From positions 53,790-117,789 of the forward strand of contig JAPHRK010000007.1 of the NCBI GenBank assembly GCA_026196105.1: DNA of 64,000 bases, given 5' to 3'. The notes beneath the pieces were generated by a model that searched no databases, was not told the DNA's origin, and saw only the letters and a list, made by a program, of their open reading frames with translations. This DNA is from Rhodospirillales bacterium (GTDB lineage: Bacteria; Pseudomonadota; Alphaproteobacteria; Rhodospirillales; JAPHRK01). The translations under genes and the position numbers were made by a program. The first letter of the stretch is position 1. Every line of letters starts with the position of its first letter. Positions 18,473-27,927 of this stretch are shown here, in pieces.

Positions 18473-19300
18473 TCAACTCTTTGAAGTCAAAACAGGTAAT
18501 TTTAAAGCCTCAATTAAGCTCCGCACTTCCTGACGAGCAGCAACATGGGAGAGGCTCAGACTGGTTCCTTTGGTGATTTGGCGCAAATCCATCATAGTGA
18601 GGCCTTTAAGAAATAGTTCTCGAAAAATAACTCGTTCACCAAACCCTGGGACCAAACGAAAGCCAATGCGTTTGGATAACGAGGCTAAGGCCTTACCCAT
18701 ATCTTCTTTGTTACGAGCGTTGAGGGAGCTAAGGCGATTACGAAGGACGATCCAGTCCATGGTAACTTTATCCCGCTGAGCCCTTTTCATTTTTTCTTGG
18801 AAAACCATCGCGGCGTAATGGCTAGGTTTCTCAATTTTTAAGCTGTCATGCTCAATACGGGCAATGACGTCTAAGTCAATAAAGCTATCATTTAAGGGCG
18901 TAATCAAAGTATTGGCATAAGAATGCCCTAGAGTGGAAAGGTTACTGGCGCTACCTGGGCTATCAATAACCACCACTTGATGGTCTTGCGATAGTTCAGC
19001 AATACAAGCAGTTAATCTCTCTTCATCTTCGGTTTCGGCCTTGGATTTATCGCGCTCATCACTTGGCAGAACAATCTTATGAGTTGGGCAGGCTAGATCA
19101 ACCCCTTCAAGCTCAGCAAAACGCTTTCGGTTTTCTAAATAACGGGTTAGGGTTCCCTGCCGTGAGTCCAGATCAATGGTGGCAACGGTAACCCCCAATT
19201 GCATAAGGCCAACGGTGAGGTGGATCGCGGTGGTTGATTTTCCGCTCCCACCTTTTTCGTTACCAAGAACAATAATGTGAGCTGATTTATTGATATTCAT
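18473..19300 (-). CDS. mipZ: division-plane positioning ATPase MipZ-like
   Basis: HIIVLGNEKGGSGKSTTAIHLTVGLMQLGVTVATIDLDSRQGTLTRYLENR; Walker-type ParA/MipZ. The start at 19300 avoids overlap with the upstream gene. Confidence 0.92.
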   Translation of the reverse strand: MNINKSAHIIVLGNEKGGSGKSTTAIHLTVGLMQLGVTVATIDLDSRQGTLTRYLENRKRFAELEGVDLACPTHKIVLPSDERDKSKAETEDEERLTACIAELSQDHQVVVIDSPGSASNLSTLGHSYANTLITPLNDSFIDLDVIARIEHDSLKIEKPSHYAAMVFQEKMKRAQRDKVTMDWIVLRNRLSSLNARNKEDMGKALASLSKRIGFRLVPGFGERVIFRELFLKGLTMMDLRQITKGTSLSLSHVAARQEVRSLIEALKLPVLTSKS

Positions 19301-19307
19301 GTTCTTT

Positions 19308-21362
19308 TTAAACTTTTCGTATCCAAATTGAAGTGTCGTGGAAAACGGCTCCCCCATTGGGGAGACCAGCTTCTGCTGATGTTAACAAGTTTATTCCTTT
19401 ACCTTCCTCGAAGGCGTGATTAGGCCAAATCCCTTCTACAATCACTGTGTCGCGGTGTAACCCCTCAAAAGACTCAACATGCACCACCACATCCCCTTTA
19501 TTATTGCCAAGGCGGACTCTGTCATTTTCATCTAACCCAAGCTCAGCACAAACCTTAGGATGAATTTTAGCTTTGGGCTTTCCTTCGATTTTCACTGAAC
19601 TCGGAGTTTCCGTAAATGATGAGTTGAGGAAGTTCCGGGCTGGAGCCGTAACCAAACGGAAAGGACGCTCAGAGGTTACTTCATCGATTACCTCCCAATG
19701 GTCAGGCATAGCAGGCATTTTACCTTGAGCATCTCCAAGGGACTTCCAATCAGGCGCAAAACGGAATTTACCATCGGGGAAGCCAAAACCATTGAGATGA
19801 TTTTGATCTTCATGAGATTTGGAACAGTCTAACCAGTGTTGCTCATAGAGCTCATCGGCCCCGATATATCCACTCTCCTTAAGAGCTCCGTCAATAATTT
19901 CCCATGCAGAAAGCTCTAAACTAGGATGCTGGGCACCAAGCCGTTTCGCTAATTCGGTAATGACATAATCATTCGGACGACATTCTCCTGGAGCCTCAAT
20001 CATAGCCCGAGCCGCTTGCAAATAAACATGACCACCCCCCATGTAAATATCGTCATGCTCAAGGAAGGTTGTCGCCGGGAGGACGATATCAGCCAGTTTA
20101 GCCGACTCTGTCATAAATTGCTCATGAACACAGACAAACAAATCCTCCCGCAATAAACCTTGTCGAACTTTGTCATGTTCAGGGGCAACAGCAGCCGGGT
20201 TCATATTTTGAATGAGCATCGCTGTTACCGGGGGGCCATCACCAATATCTTTTTTATCCCCTACCAAGACTGGACCAATCCGCGACATATCCAAAAGGCG
20301 AACGTCCTTGTTCACCTTGTCACTGGCTTCAATCAATCGGGTATTGATTTTATAAAGGCCCCCATTCCCCCGCATGGCCCCACCGCCCTTATGCTTCCAG
20401 GCTCCTGTCACCGCAGGCAAACAGACTACTGCGTGGACATTTACAGCACCGTTGCGAGAGCGAGAGAGCCCATAGCCTACTTTGATATAACTCCGTTGAG
20501 TTTTGCCATAAAGATGAGCAAAAGCGTTGATTTCATCTTCTGTCAGACCCGTGATTTTAGCGGCCCAGGCGGGTGTTTTATCTTCCAGGTGCTGTTCAAA
20601 ACCAACTGGATCATCGGTATATTTTTCTAAATATTCCCGGTCCGCATAGCCTTCCTTGAAAAGGACATGCATTACTGCACAAGCCAGCGCCCCATCGGTT
20701 CCGGGTCGCACAGCTAAATGCATATCAGCTTTCTTAGCTGTGTCGTTTAAGTAAGGGTCAATAACAACAATCTTTGCCCCCCGCCCTTTTCTGCCTTTGA
20801 GGGCGTGCGTCATAGCATGAATGTGGGTAGAAACCACATTAGTGCCCCAAATGACAATCAGGTCAGATTCTGCCATATCTCTGGGGTCGGTCCCCCATGC
20901 ATTGCCAACGCCTGCATTCCAGCCCGGCGTCACCAAACCAGTACAAATAGTTTCCTTTTGCCGGGAATAGCCCATTGTGTTGGTCAGGCGCTTAATTCCA
21001 TCGCGTTGGACCAGTCCCATGGTACCAGCGTACTTATAGGGCCAGACGGCTTCAGGCCCATAGGCCTCAGTCGCTGTTTTAAAAGCATTTGCAACGGTAT
21101 CTAGGGCTTCTTCCCAGGAAATACGCTCAAATTCACCCGATCCTTTGGGGCCAACTCTCTTCAAGGGGTAGAGAAGGCGATCTGGGTGGTGAACTCGTTC
21201 TTTATAGCGAGAAACTTTAGCGCAGATGATCCCATCCGTATAATCGTTATCAGCCGCCCCTTTGACTTTGCCTATGGTTTTTTCATCAAGGCGCTCAACC
21301 TCAAGCGCACAAACACTGGGGCAGTCGTGGGGACATACGGAATGGATATATTCTGAGGGCAT
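19308..21362 (-). CDS. molybdopterin-containing oxidoreductase (DMSO reductase superfamily, [4Fe-4S] N-terminus, no Tat signal)
   Basis: CPHDCPSVCALEV...GIICAKVSRY cluster motif; LYPLKRVGPKGSGEFERISWEEALDTVA; C-terminal molydopterin-dinucleotide-binding region. Confidence 0.9.
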   Translation of the reverse strand: MPSEYIHSVCPHDCPSVCALEVERLDEKTIGKVKGAADNDYTDGIICAKVSRYKERVHHPDRLLYPLKRVGPKGSGEFERISWEEALDTVANAFKTATEAYGPEAVWPYKYAGTMGLVQRDGIKRLTNTMGYSRQKETICTGLVTPGWNAGVGNAWGTDPRDMAESDLIVIWGTNVVSTHIHAMTHALKGRKGRGAKIVVIDPYLNDTAKKADMHLAVRPGTDGALACAVMHVLFKEGYADREYLEKYTDDPVGFEQHLEDKTPAWAAKITGLTEDEINAFAHLYGKTQRSYIKVGYGLSRSRNGAVNVHAVVCLPAVTGAWKHKGGGAMRGNGGLYKINTRLIEASDKVNKDVRLLDMSRIGPVLVGDKKDIGDGPPVTAMLIQNMNPAAVAPEHDKVRQGLLREDLFVCVHEQFMTESAKLADIVLPATTFLEHDDIYMGGGHVYLQAARAMIEAPGECRPNDYVITELAKRLGAQHPSLELSAWEIIDGALKESGYIGADELYEQHWLDCSKSHEDQNHLNGFGFPDGKFRFAPDWKSLGDAQGKMPAMPDHWEVIDEVTSERPFRLVTAPARNFLNSSFTETPSSVKIEGKPKAKIHPKVCAELGLDENDRVRLGNNKGDVVVHVESFEGLHRDTVIVEGIWPNHAFEEGKGINLLTSAEAGLPNGGAVFHDTSIWIRKV

Positions 21363-21510
21363 AAGGGCTCCCAAGACTTAGTGGATACAAAGTTTAAGGA
21401 GATACTAGGCACGGGGTTTAAGAGACGCAACGCCTGTTTCGTATCGATACAATAAAGGGGCACCCATTTATCAATAAGCGCCCCTTAATCTCATTTAAGT
21501 AAGTTCGAAC

Positions 21511-22131
21511 TTACTTTGAGAATTCGTAATCGTCTGCCCCTTCAGGCAGTTCGTGGGCAATACCTTGATGACATTCAATACAGGTTTGCCCTTTTTTCAC
21601 AGCCTTTGGATGTCTTTTCTTGGCGCGACGCTCCTGCTTACTGCTGTCCATCGCTTCAAAGGAGTGACAGTTGCGGCATTCACGGGAATTGTTAGACATC
21701 ATGGCGTCCCACACGTTAGTCGCCATTTGCAAACGATGTGCATCAAATTTTTCTGGGGTATCAATGGTACCTAGCACTTTATGCCAGACCTCTTTAGAGG
21801 CTTGAACTTTACGAATAAGTTTTGGAACCCATGGCTTAGGTACATGGCAATCAGAACAACTCGCACGTATACCAGTTCTGTTGGTGTAGTGGATAGTTGT
21901 CTGATATTCCTTATAAACGTTGTCTTCCATTTCGTGGCAAGAAATACAAAATTTAAGTGTATTCGTATATTCCATGAAAGTGTTGAAACCACCCCAGAAA
22001 ATAATACCTGCCATACCACCAGCGATTAAGATCGCCCCCCAACTGTATTTAGCCGTCGGAGACCAAAACCAGTTCCAAATTCCTTTGATCACTTTAATAC
22101 CCCACTCACAAATTTTTTTGGCATAAATCAA
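21511..22131 (-). CDS. NapC/NirT-family tetraheme cytochrome c (membrane-anchored quinol dehydrogenase)
   Basis: One N-terminal TM and four CxxCH motifs (CISCH, CSDCH, CRNCH, CIECH). Confidence 0.93.
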   Translation of the reverse strand: MIYAKKICEWGIKVIKGIWNWFWSPTAKYSWGAILIAGGMAGIIFWGGFNTFMEYTNTLKFCISCHEMEDNVYKEYQTTIHYTNRTGIRASCSDCHVPKPWVPKLIRKVQASKEVWHKVLGTIDTPEKFDAHRLQMATNVWDAMMSNNSRECRNCHSFEAMDSSKQERRAKKRHPKAVKKGQTCIECHQGIAHELPEGADDYEFSK

Positions 22132-22349
22132 ACTTAACTAAAAACTGCGGCTCTTTTATAACCTCAAAACGAGAAAAGCCAGTCTTCTCTTACGTTATGT
22201 CAATTTATTGGCGTATGACTCTAATCAAATCTGGATAAAAAATTCTTCCTGAGCTGTAGAAATTTAGCTAGTATCAATCCAACAATAAACTTTTCAATGG
22301 CTTGGCATCAGATACAATCTCAGCCATAACGGGTGGGCGGCAAAAGAAA

Positions 22350-23219
22350 ATGACAGCTTCAAGCTCAATCATAAAACTGTTTTTAGGATTGCTTCTTTTT
22401 GCTTCCATTTCACAGGCTCAAGCTAAAGACCTAATTACTTGGCATCACCCAGACTTCGCCCCTTCATACATTCTTCAAGGCCCTGATAAAGGCAACGGAA
22501 TCATTGAACCAATTGAACGATTTATCTTAAGTAAACTCCCTGAATACGATCATAAAATTGAAGTATCAAACTTCAAACGTATTATTCGCACTTTGGAGTC
22601 GGGCCAAAATGCCTGTGCCGTCGCAATATTGAAAACACCTGAACGAGCGAAAATGACCGAATATTCAATTCCCCATTTTCTTGTTCATCCCGTCCGTATC
22701 ATTATTCGGAAAAGTGATTTAGCGCATTATACTCCCTATAAAAAACAAGATGGTACATATTCCCTCGAAACAATTTTGAAGGATAACAAGGTTACCTTGG
22801 GATATTCACATGGTCGTTCTTATTCAAAAACGCTTGATAACCTCATTTCACTCCATGCGACCAAGTTAAATAGTGTCATGACCGCAAGGCGCACAATCCT
22901 CGAAGGACTATTGAGGATGCTGGATCGCAAGCGCTTTGATTTCACTCTTGGTTATGCTCATGAGGCATTGTATTTCATGAGAAAAAGTGAAAAATCATAT
23001 GATTTCATGACCTTACCCATCAGCGAGCAAAACACCTTCAATGAAGTTTTTGTCGGGTGTTCCAAAACTGATTGGGGACATAAGGTGATTCAACAGGTCA
23101 ATAAAATACTTATCAAACACCGATCCAAAAAGAGCTACTATGGATCATACCTTAACTGGCTCGATCCAATTGCTGCTGGCGAATATCCTAGGATTGTTGC
23201 TAAGGCTTTTAAAGAATAA
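22350..23219 (+). CDS. periplasmic solute-binding-like protein (SBP family 3-like), orphan
   Basis: Signal peptide, then LITWHHPDFAPSYILQGPDKGNGIIEPIERFI...ILKTPERAKMTEYSIP. No permease or ATPase nearby. Confidence 0.7.
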   Translation: MTASSSIIKLFLGLLLFASISQAQAKDLITWHHPDFAPSYILQGPDKGNGIIEPIERFILSKLPEYDHKIEVSNFKRIIRTLESGQNACAVAILKTPERAKMTEYSIPHFLVHPVRIIIRKSDLAHYTPYKKQDGTYSLETILKDNKVTLGYSHGRSYSKTLDNLISLHATKLNSVMTARRTILEGLLRMLDRKRFDFTLGYAHEALYFMRKSEKSYDFMTLPISEQNTFNEVFVGCSKTDWGHKVIQQVNKILIKHRSKKSYYGSYLNWLDPIAAGEYPRIVAKAFKE

Positions 23220-24188
23220 TCACTGAATATGCATTTTCCCTTCTGGGTCAAAGGCATGAAAAACAAAAGCAAAAGTGACATGGTAAACAGCTTCTTCTCC
23301 ACCTTTCATGACGACAACATTTCCCACATCACGACCATTGGCAATTCGCTCGCTATCTAGGGCTGATGTTTGACCTGCACTCCACTTAAGCACAACATCT
23401 CCCGCCGTGATGGTTCGTTTTTCCCGGAGAAGAGCCAAACTCCAGGCTTCATTACCAACCACCACGACGCGAGCCATAGGTGAAATCCCTTCTGGCATTT
23501 CACCGCTATAAAGAAACGGTACGCTGGCACTATCATAGCCTACATAAGGATTACGACCGTAGTCTCTCATAAATCTATTATTCGGCACCAAGACTTTACC
23601 GTTAGGGAACCTCTTTTTAAAAAGCTCAAAGGATTCAAGTCGAGCTGATATCATTTTCAAGTTTTCACCTTGGCGAGATCCAACGATGGCTTCACCAGAG
23701 AATTGCTGCCACCAACTTTCGCTTTGGCGGTCATACATCACCAAATCAGATTTTCTCAACTTCCCGGTCGTTCCAAAATCCACAACGGTACCGTCTGCCA
23801 AGCGCCGATCAAAAACGATGGCCGCATTACAAAGAGGGCAATAGGTGATGGTGGCGGGTGTCCCGCCTACTGTATCATTAACAATTTCGTGCCAAGTGAG
23901 CACTTGAAGTGGGTAAGCTCTGGCATCACCATTAATAACTAACCCAATAACAGGTTCCGTCGCTGTTAGTTTTGCTTTGTCGACTGATATAAATTCAGGC
24001 TTATCAATTGAAGGGATGCCGTCTTTAGGGGGGCCACCAGATTGAATTTCAGAAAGATCAATATTGGTTTTTGTAAAATCAGTCTTAGGCCACTCTCTTT
24101 TCCAGTCATTGGGAAGAGCATAGGACATAGAAGTCCAGAGAGTTGAGAAAACAAAAGTAGTTAAAAGGGCACCGAGTGTCTTTTTCAT
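23220..24188 (-). CDS. DUF3179 domain-containing protein
   Basis: DGIPSIDKPEFISVDKA, GLVINGDARAYPLQVLTWHEIVNDTVGGTPATITYCPLCNAAIVFDR, RDYGRNPYVGYD are typical of DUF3179. Confidence 0.88.
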   Translation of the reverse strand: MKKTLGALLTTFVFSTLWTSMSYALPNDWKREWPKTDFTKTNIDLSEIQSGGPPKDGIPSIDKPEFISVDKAKLTATEPVIGLVINGDARAYPLQVLTWHEIVNDTVGGTPATITYCPLCNAAIVFDRRLADGTVVDFGTTGKLRKSDLVMYDRQSESWWQQFSGEAIVGSRQGENLKMISARLESFELFKKRFPNGKVLVPNNRFMRDYGRNPYVGYDSASVPFLYSGEMPEGISPMARVVVVGNEAWSLALLREKRTITAGDVVLKWSAGQTSALDSERIANGRDVGNVVVMKGGEEAVYHVTFAFVFHAFDPEGKMHIQ

Positions 24189-24290
24189 TGGCAATATCCT
24201 TATATTTGTTAAACAGTTTGCCACAGATGTTAAAAGACACGGAACTCAAGTCTGTTCACCTTTTAGTGAGATTGAGCTTAGTAGGCCTTA

Positions 24291-25382
24291 ATGGAAAGAA
24301 TTGATTGCGCAGTCATCGGAGCCGGAGTTGTTGGCTTGGCTATTGCCAGAGCTATAGCACAAACGGGAAAAGAAGTTGTCGTCCTGGAAGCTGAAAATGC
24401 TATTGGAACAGGTACAAGCGCGCGCAACAGTGAAGTCATTCACACTGGCATTTATTACCCAAAAGGAAGCCTCAAGGCGCAGTTTTGTGTTGAGGGTAAT
24501 AAAATGCTCTATGATTTTTGCCAATCCCACGGCATCCCACACAAAAAACTGGGAAAGCTAATTGTCGCGACCACAGAAGAACAACTCCCTGCCCTTCATA
24601 CTCTTGCCAAAAAAGCTCAAGACAATGGAGTTGTTGATTTGGTTAAGCTCAATCAAGAGCAAACCTTAGCTCTAGAGCCGAGATTGAAGTGCATTGCATC
24701 TCTGTTATCCCCCTCCTCGGGCATCGTTGACTCCCATGCCCTCATGCTCGCCCTCCAAGGTGATTTAGAGGAAGCCGGTGGAATGATTGCTCTCAGTAGC
24801 CCCGTCTTAAAAGGAAAAAAGGAAGAGAATGCCATCAAACTCAGTGTTGGGGGTGTTGAACCCATGGAGATTGAGTGCGGTCTCGTCATCAATAGCGCTG
24901 GTTTATCTGCTCAATCAGTCGCAAAGAAATTAGGGGCGAAAGCCATCCCAAAACGCTATATCGCCAAAGGAAATTACTTTTCTCTAACCGGTGGGCACCC
25001 TTTCAAACGCTTAATTTACCCTCTTCCTGAACCAGGAGGCCTAGGCGTTCACCTAACCCTAGATATGGGAGGACAAGCTAGATTTGGCCCGGACGTCGAA
25101 TGGATTGACGAAGAAGATTATACTGTTGAAGCTCAACGAGGAGAGAGCTTTTTTAAAGCTATAAGGAGCTATTGGCCTGAACTGAAAGATAACACTCTAG
25201 TACCCGATTATGCTGGCATACGTCCTAAGTTATCTGGCCCAGGAGAACCAACCGCTGATTTTATCATTCAAGGACCTGAGCAGAATGGTTTGCCGGGACT
25301 AATTAATCTTTATGGCATTGAATCTCCTGGCCTAACCTCATGCCTCGCCATCGCAAAATCTATAACAAGCCTCATAAAATAA
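24291..25382 (+). CDS. NAD(P)/FAD-dependent oxidoreductase, L-2-hydroxyglutarate dehydrogenase-like
   Basis: DCAVIGAGVVGLAIARAIAQTGKEVVVLEAENAIGTGTSARNSEVIHTGIYYPKGSLKAQ; C-terminal LINLYGIESPGLTSCLAIA. Confidence 0.9.
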   Translation: MERIDCAVIGAGVVGLAIARAIAQTGKEVVVLEAENAIGTGTSARNSEVIHTGIYYPKGSLKAQFCVEGNKMLYDFCQSHGIPHKKLGKLIVATTEEQLPALHTLAKKAQDNGVVDLVKLNQEQTLALEPRLKCIASLLSPSSGIVDSHALMLALQGDLEEAGGMIALSSPVLKGKKEENAIKLSVGGVEPMEIECGLVINSAGLSAQSVAKKLGAKAIPKRYIAKGNYFSLTGGHPFKRLIYPLPEPGGLGVHLTLDMGGQARFGPDVEWIDEEDYTVEAQRGESFFKAIRSYWPELKDNTLVPDYAGIRPKLSGPGEPTADFIIQGPEQNGLPGLINLYGIESPGLTSCLAIAKSITSLIK

Positions 25383-25421
25383 ACCTTTAGTTAGCAAAAA
25401 CTGGGTTAAAAAGAGTTAGAA

Positions 25422-26534
25422 ATGCGCGAAAAAACAGGATTAACAATGTCATTGTTGCCCAAATATACCCTTATTCTGCTCTGGTTCTTTACCAGCGCCT
25501 TGTTGATACCAGTTGAAGTCTTTGCCCAAGAAGCAGGGAAAACAAGGGCTCAAGGGAAGGTCATCGGCAATGACAAACCTGTTGAAGAACCTGAATATCA
25601 AGATGACCTTGTTGATTACCGTGAAGACATGCGTACCTTTATCCAAAATATTGCCAATTTTGGTCGTCGAGTTAATCCAAATTTTGTTGTGCTCACATTG
25701 AATGGCGCTGACCTGTTGACCAAAAGAGAAGATGGCGATGAAGACCGACGCGTTCCTGCGGAAAAATATTTGCGGGCTATCGACGGAGTTATCCAAGAGT
25801 CTCTTTATTATGGAGCCATGGAGGTCGATCAGGAAACTCTTGAGAAGGAACGCAAAGAACTTTTACCCAAATTAGAGGCGGCAAAAAAACGGGGAATCAA
25901 AGTCCTTACCCTCGACTACGCTAAAACCACAAAAAAGGTCTCTTCTATCTATAGTAAAAGCCGCAAAAAAGGGTTCATCCCTTATGTCGCACCTGCCAAA
26001 GGCATCGAGCTCAATAAAATTGCAAAATACCCTCGCCGACCTATTGGGGAAAACCCCTCGAGCGTAACCACATTAGATGGGGTTAAGAACTACACTTACT
26101 TACTTGATACCACGGCCTATGGCAGCCAAGGGCAATTTGCTATGAAACTCCATGACAACAATTTTGACATGGTCGTTCTTGAGCCTTTTTATCGCAAAAA
26201 CAAACCCCTCACCTTTGATAACGTCAATATCATTAAGAGCAAGAAACTTGGGTCACGTCGCCTTGTTTTAGCTTACGTAAATATCGGCATGGCAGAAGCC
26301 TTCCGATATTACTGGAAACCACAATGGCGTGAGGGGCGTCCGACATGGGTAAAGGCACCCAAAGTGGGTTATGCCGATAAATATTTCGTAGAGTTCTGGC
26401 GACCTGAGTGGCAAAGATTAATGTTTGGCACACCAACGTCATATATTTATGGTCTTATACGTGACCTTGGTTTTGATGGGGTTGTTTTAGATGGTGTTGA
26501 GGCTTACCGTTTCTTCGAAGGTGAAGAAGAGTAA
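25422..26534 (+). CDS. secreted TM1410/GH114-like (MJ1477/TM1410 family) putative glycoside hydrolase
   Basis: Signal peptide; YLLDTTAYGSQ...FDMVVLEPFY, RLVLAYVNIGMAEAFRYYW, VEFWRPEWQRLMFG, GFDGVVLDGVEAYRFF. Confidence 0.72.
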   Translation: MREKTGLTMSLLPKYTLILLWFFTSALLIPVEVFAQEAGKTRAQGKVIGNDKPVEEPEYQDDLVDYREDMRTFIQNIANFGRRVNPNFVVLTLNGADLLTKREDGDEDRRVPAEKYLRAIDGVIQESLYYGAMEVDQETLEKERKELLPKLEAAKKRGIKVLTLDYAKTTKKVSSIYSKSRKKGFIPYVAPAKGIELNKIAKYPRRPIGENPSSVTTLDGVKNYTYLLDTTAYGSQGQFAMKLHDNNFDMVVLEPFYRKNKPLTFDNVNIIKSKKLGSRRLVLAYVNIGMAEAFRYYWKPQWREGRPTWVKAPKVGYADKYFVEFWRPEWQRLMFGTPTSYIYGLIRDLGFDGVVLDGVEAYRFFEGEEE

Positions 26535-26614
26535 CGGATAAAACCGTCACTCTCCCAAAGACAAAGCAGGAAAAAGATAACTAAGACAGCCAAAGGGATG
26601 TCACAAGAACCTGT

Positions 26615-26851
26615 CTAGTGGTTGTCTAAAACAACGCTTTCAACAACAAACCCTTGAGCCTCTGGATAGCGCCGCAAGATAATATCTTTTGCTTCTTGTT
26701 CATCATGAGCGAGGACATCTTGAAGGTGAACATCAGCCCATTCATCGCGGATGCCTTCATGGCTTTTATTCTCTTTAACCAAAGCCCGAACATCTCTGTT
26801 GTAAACACCAACCTGAAATGCTGTGCGCCCATTTGTTGGAAATTCATACAT
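26615..26851 (-). CDS. small conserved-looking hypothetical protein
   Basis: 78-aa acidic ORF between coding genes; no recognised domain. Confidence 0.5.
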   Translation of the reverse strand: MYEFPTNGRTAFQVGVYNRDVRALVKENKSHEGIRDEWADVHLQDVLAHDEQEAKDIILRRYPEAQGFVVESVVLDNH

Positions 26852-26965
26852 TGTAACATTCCTTTTCCCGTTAAACTCGCCTTAACTTAATATCCCTCGG
26901 AGGTAGTTTTTTTGTATCTTTTAAAACGCTAACGCTTCTTCCCTTAAAATTTCATTACGATCATT

Positions 26966-27766
26966 CTAAAAGTCAGATTTTGTATGCATAGCCAACTCTT
27001 GAGAGACTTCCTTTGCTGTTGCACGTAGATGAGGCAAAATGGCTTCTTCAAAATGCTCCAAGCTTAAGACAGCGCGCAACGATGGTTGTGCTAAGGCAGC
27101 TATAGGGCGTCCTTTAAACATTACTGGAATTCCAAACGCACGGGTCCCAGCAATTGGTGAATCATAATCACGATAACTGTATCCTTTAGATCGTGCTTCA
27201 ATGACCCATGAATTTACTCTCGCTTTTTCGACATGAAGGGCCTCCCTTTCCCCTGACGCAACTAAAGCGTCAGTTATTATTTCCTGACATTCATCTTCAG
27301 GAAGTTTAGCTAGAAAGGCTCGGCCAGCAGCAGAAGTAAGAATAGAAAATCTACGTTGATCAAAATATTTTAAGGTTATCGGTGAAATGTGACGGTTGCT
27401 GCTCTCAATAACCATTGAGAACCCATCTGGAACCAAGAGTTCTGTCGGCCACTTAATGATTTCGCAAAGATCATTTAAGGGCCGTTGAGAAATTTGTGAA
27501 AGCAAGCTTCCTTGGGCAAAAGCACTGGAAAGGCGGCGAACTTTTGGGGTGGCCATATAGCCTCCCCCTTCTTCGTGAGAACGTTTGGCAACGAACCCTT
27601 CGGCGATTAAAGTGTTGAGGATACGAATAAGCGTCGGTTTGGGAAGTTTGGTTTCTGAAACAAGCTCCGTCACTTTCGCCGAGCCGAACTCATTGACGGC
27701 AATAAGCACGGACAAGCCTTTCCCTAACGATTTATTTAGTTCACTTCTTTCTGGTTCTTGGTTCAT
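26966..27766 (-). CDS. IclR family transcriptional regulator
   Basis: N-terminal wHTH (NEFGSAKVTELVSETKLPKPTLIRILNTLIAEGFV) and C-terminal IclR effector domain (LTSAAGRAFLAKLPEDE...YSYRDYDSPIAGTRAFGIPVMF). Confidence 0.92.
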   Translation of the reverse strand: MNQEPERSELNKSLGKGLSVLIAVNEFGSAKVTELVSETKLPKPTLIRILNTLIAEGFVAKRSHEEGGGYMATPKVRRLSSAFAQGSLLSQISQRPLNDLCEIIKWPTELLVPDGFSMVIESSNRHISPITLKYFDQRRFSILTSAAGRAFLAKLPEDECQEIITDALVASGEREALHVEKARVNSWVIEARSKGYSYRDYDSPIAGTRAFGIPVMFKGRPIAALAQPSLRAVLSLEHFEEAILPHLRATAKEVSQELAMHTKSDF

Positions 27767-27838
27767 ATACCGGACCCTACAAATAATTTTCTTGAAATTT
27801 TCATCTTTAAAATCAAAGTGTTTATCATAAAAATATCA

Positions 27839-27863
27839 CAATACGGACCAATATATCGTATTG
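27839..27863. promoter_or_regulatory. 25-bp inverted repeat in the iclR/rdhA-like divergent promoter (candidate operator)
   Basis: CAATACG-GACCAATATAT-CGTATTG: perfect 7-bp arms. Confidence 0.45.
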
Positions 27864-27927
27864 TTGACTAAAAATATCAAGCTCGGCAATACTGTGGCAA
27901 TTGTTTTGTTCTTGAAGAGGTTTGGTC

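Noticed and set aside
19308-22131. Periplasmic nitrate reductase (nap) operon
   Set aside because: NapC-like cytochrome is present, but no napA/B/D and the Mo protein lacks an export signal.
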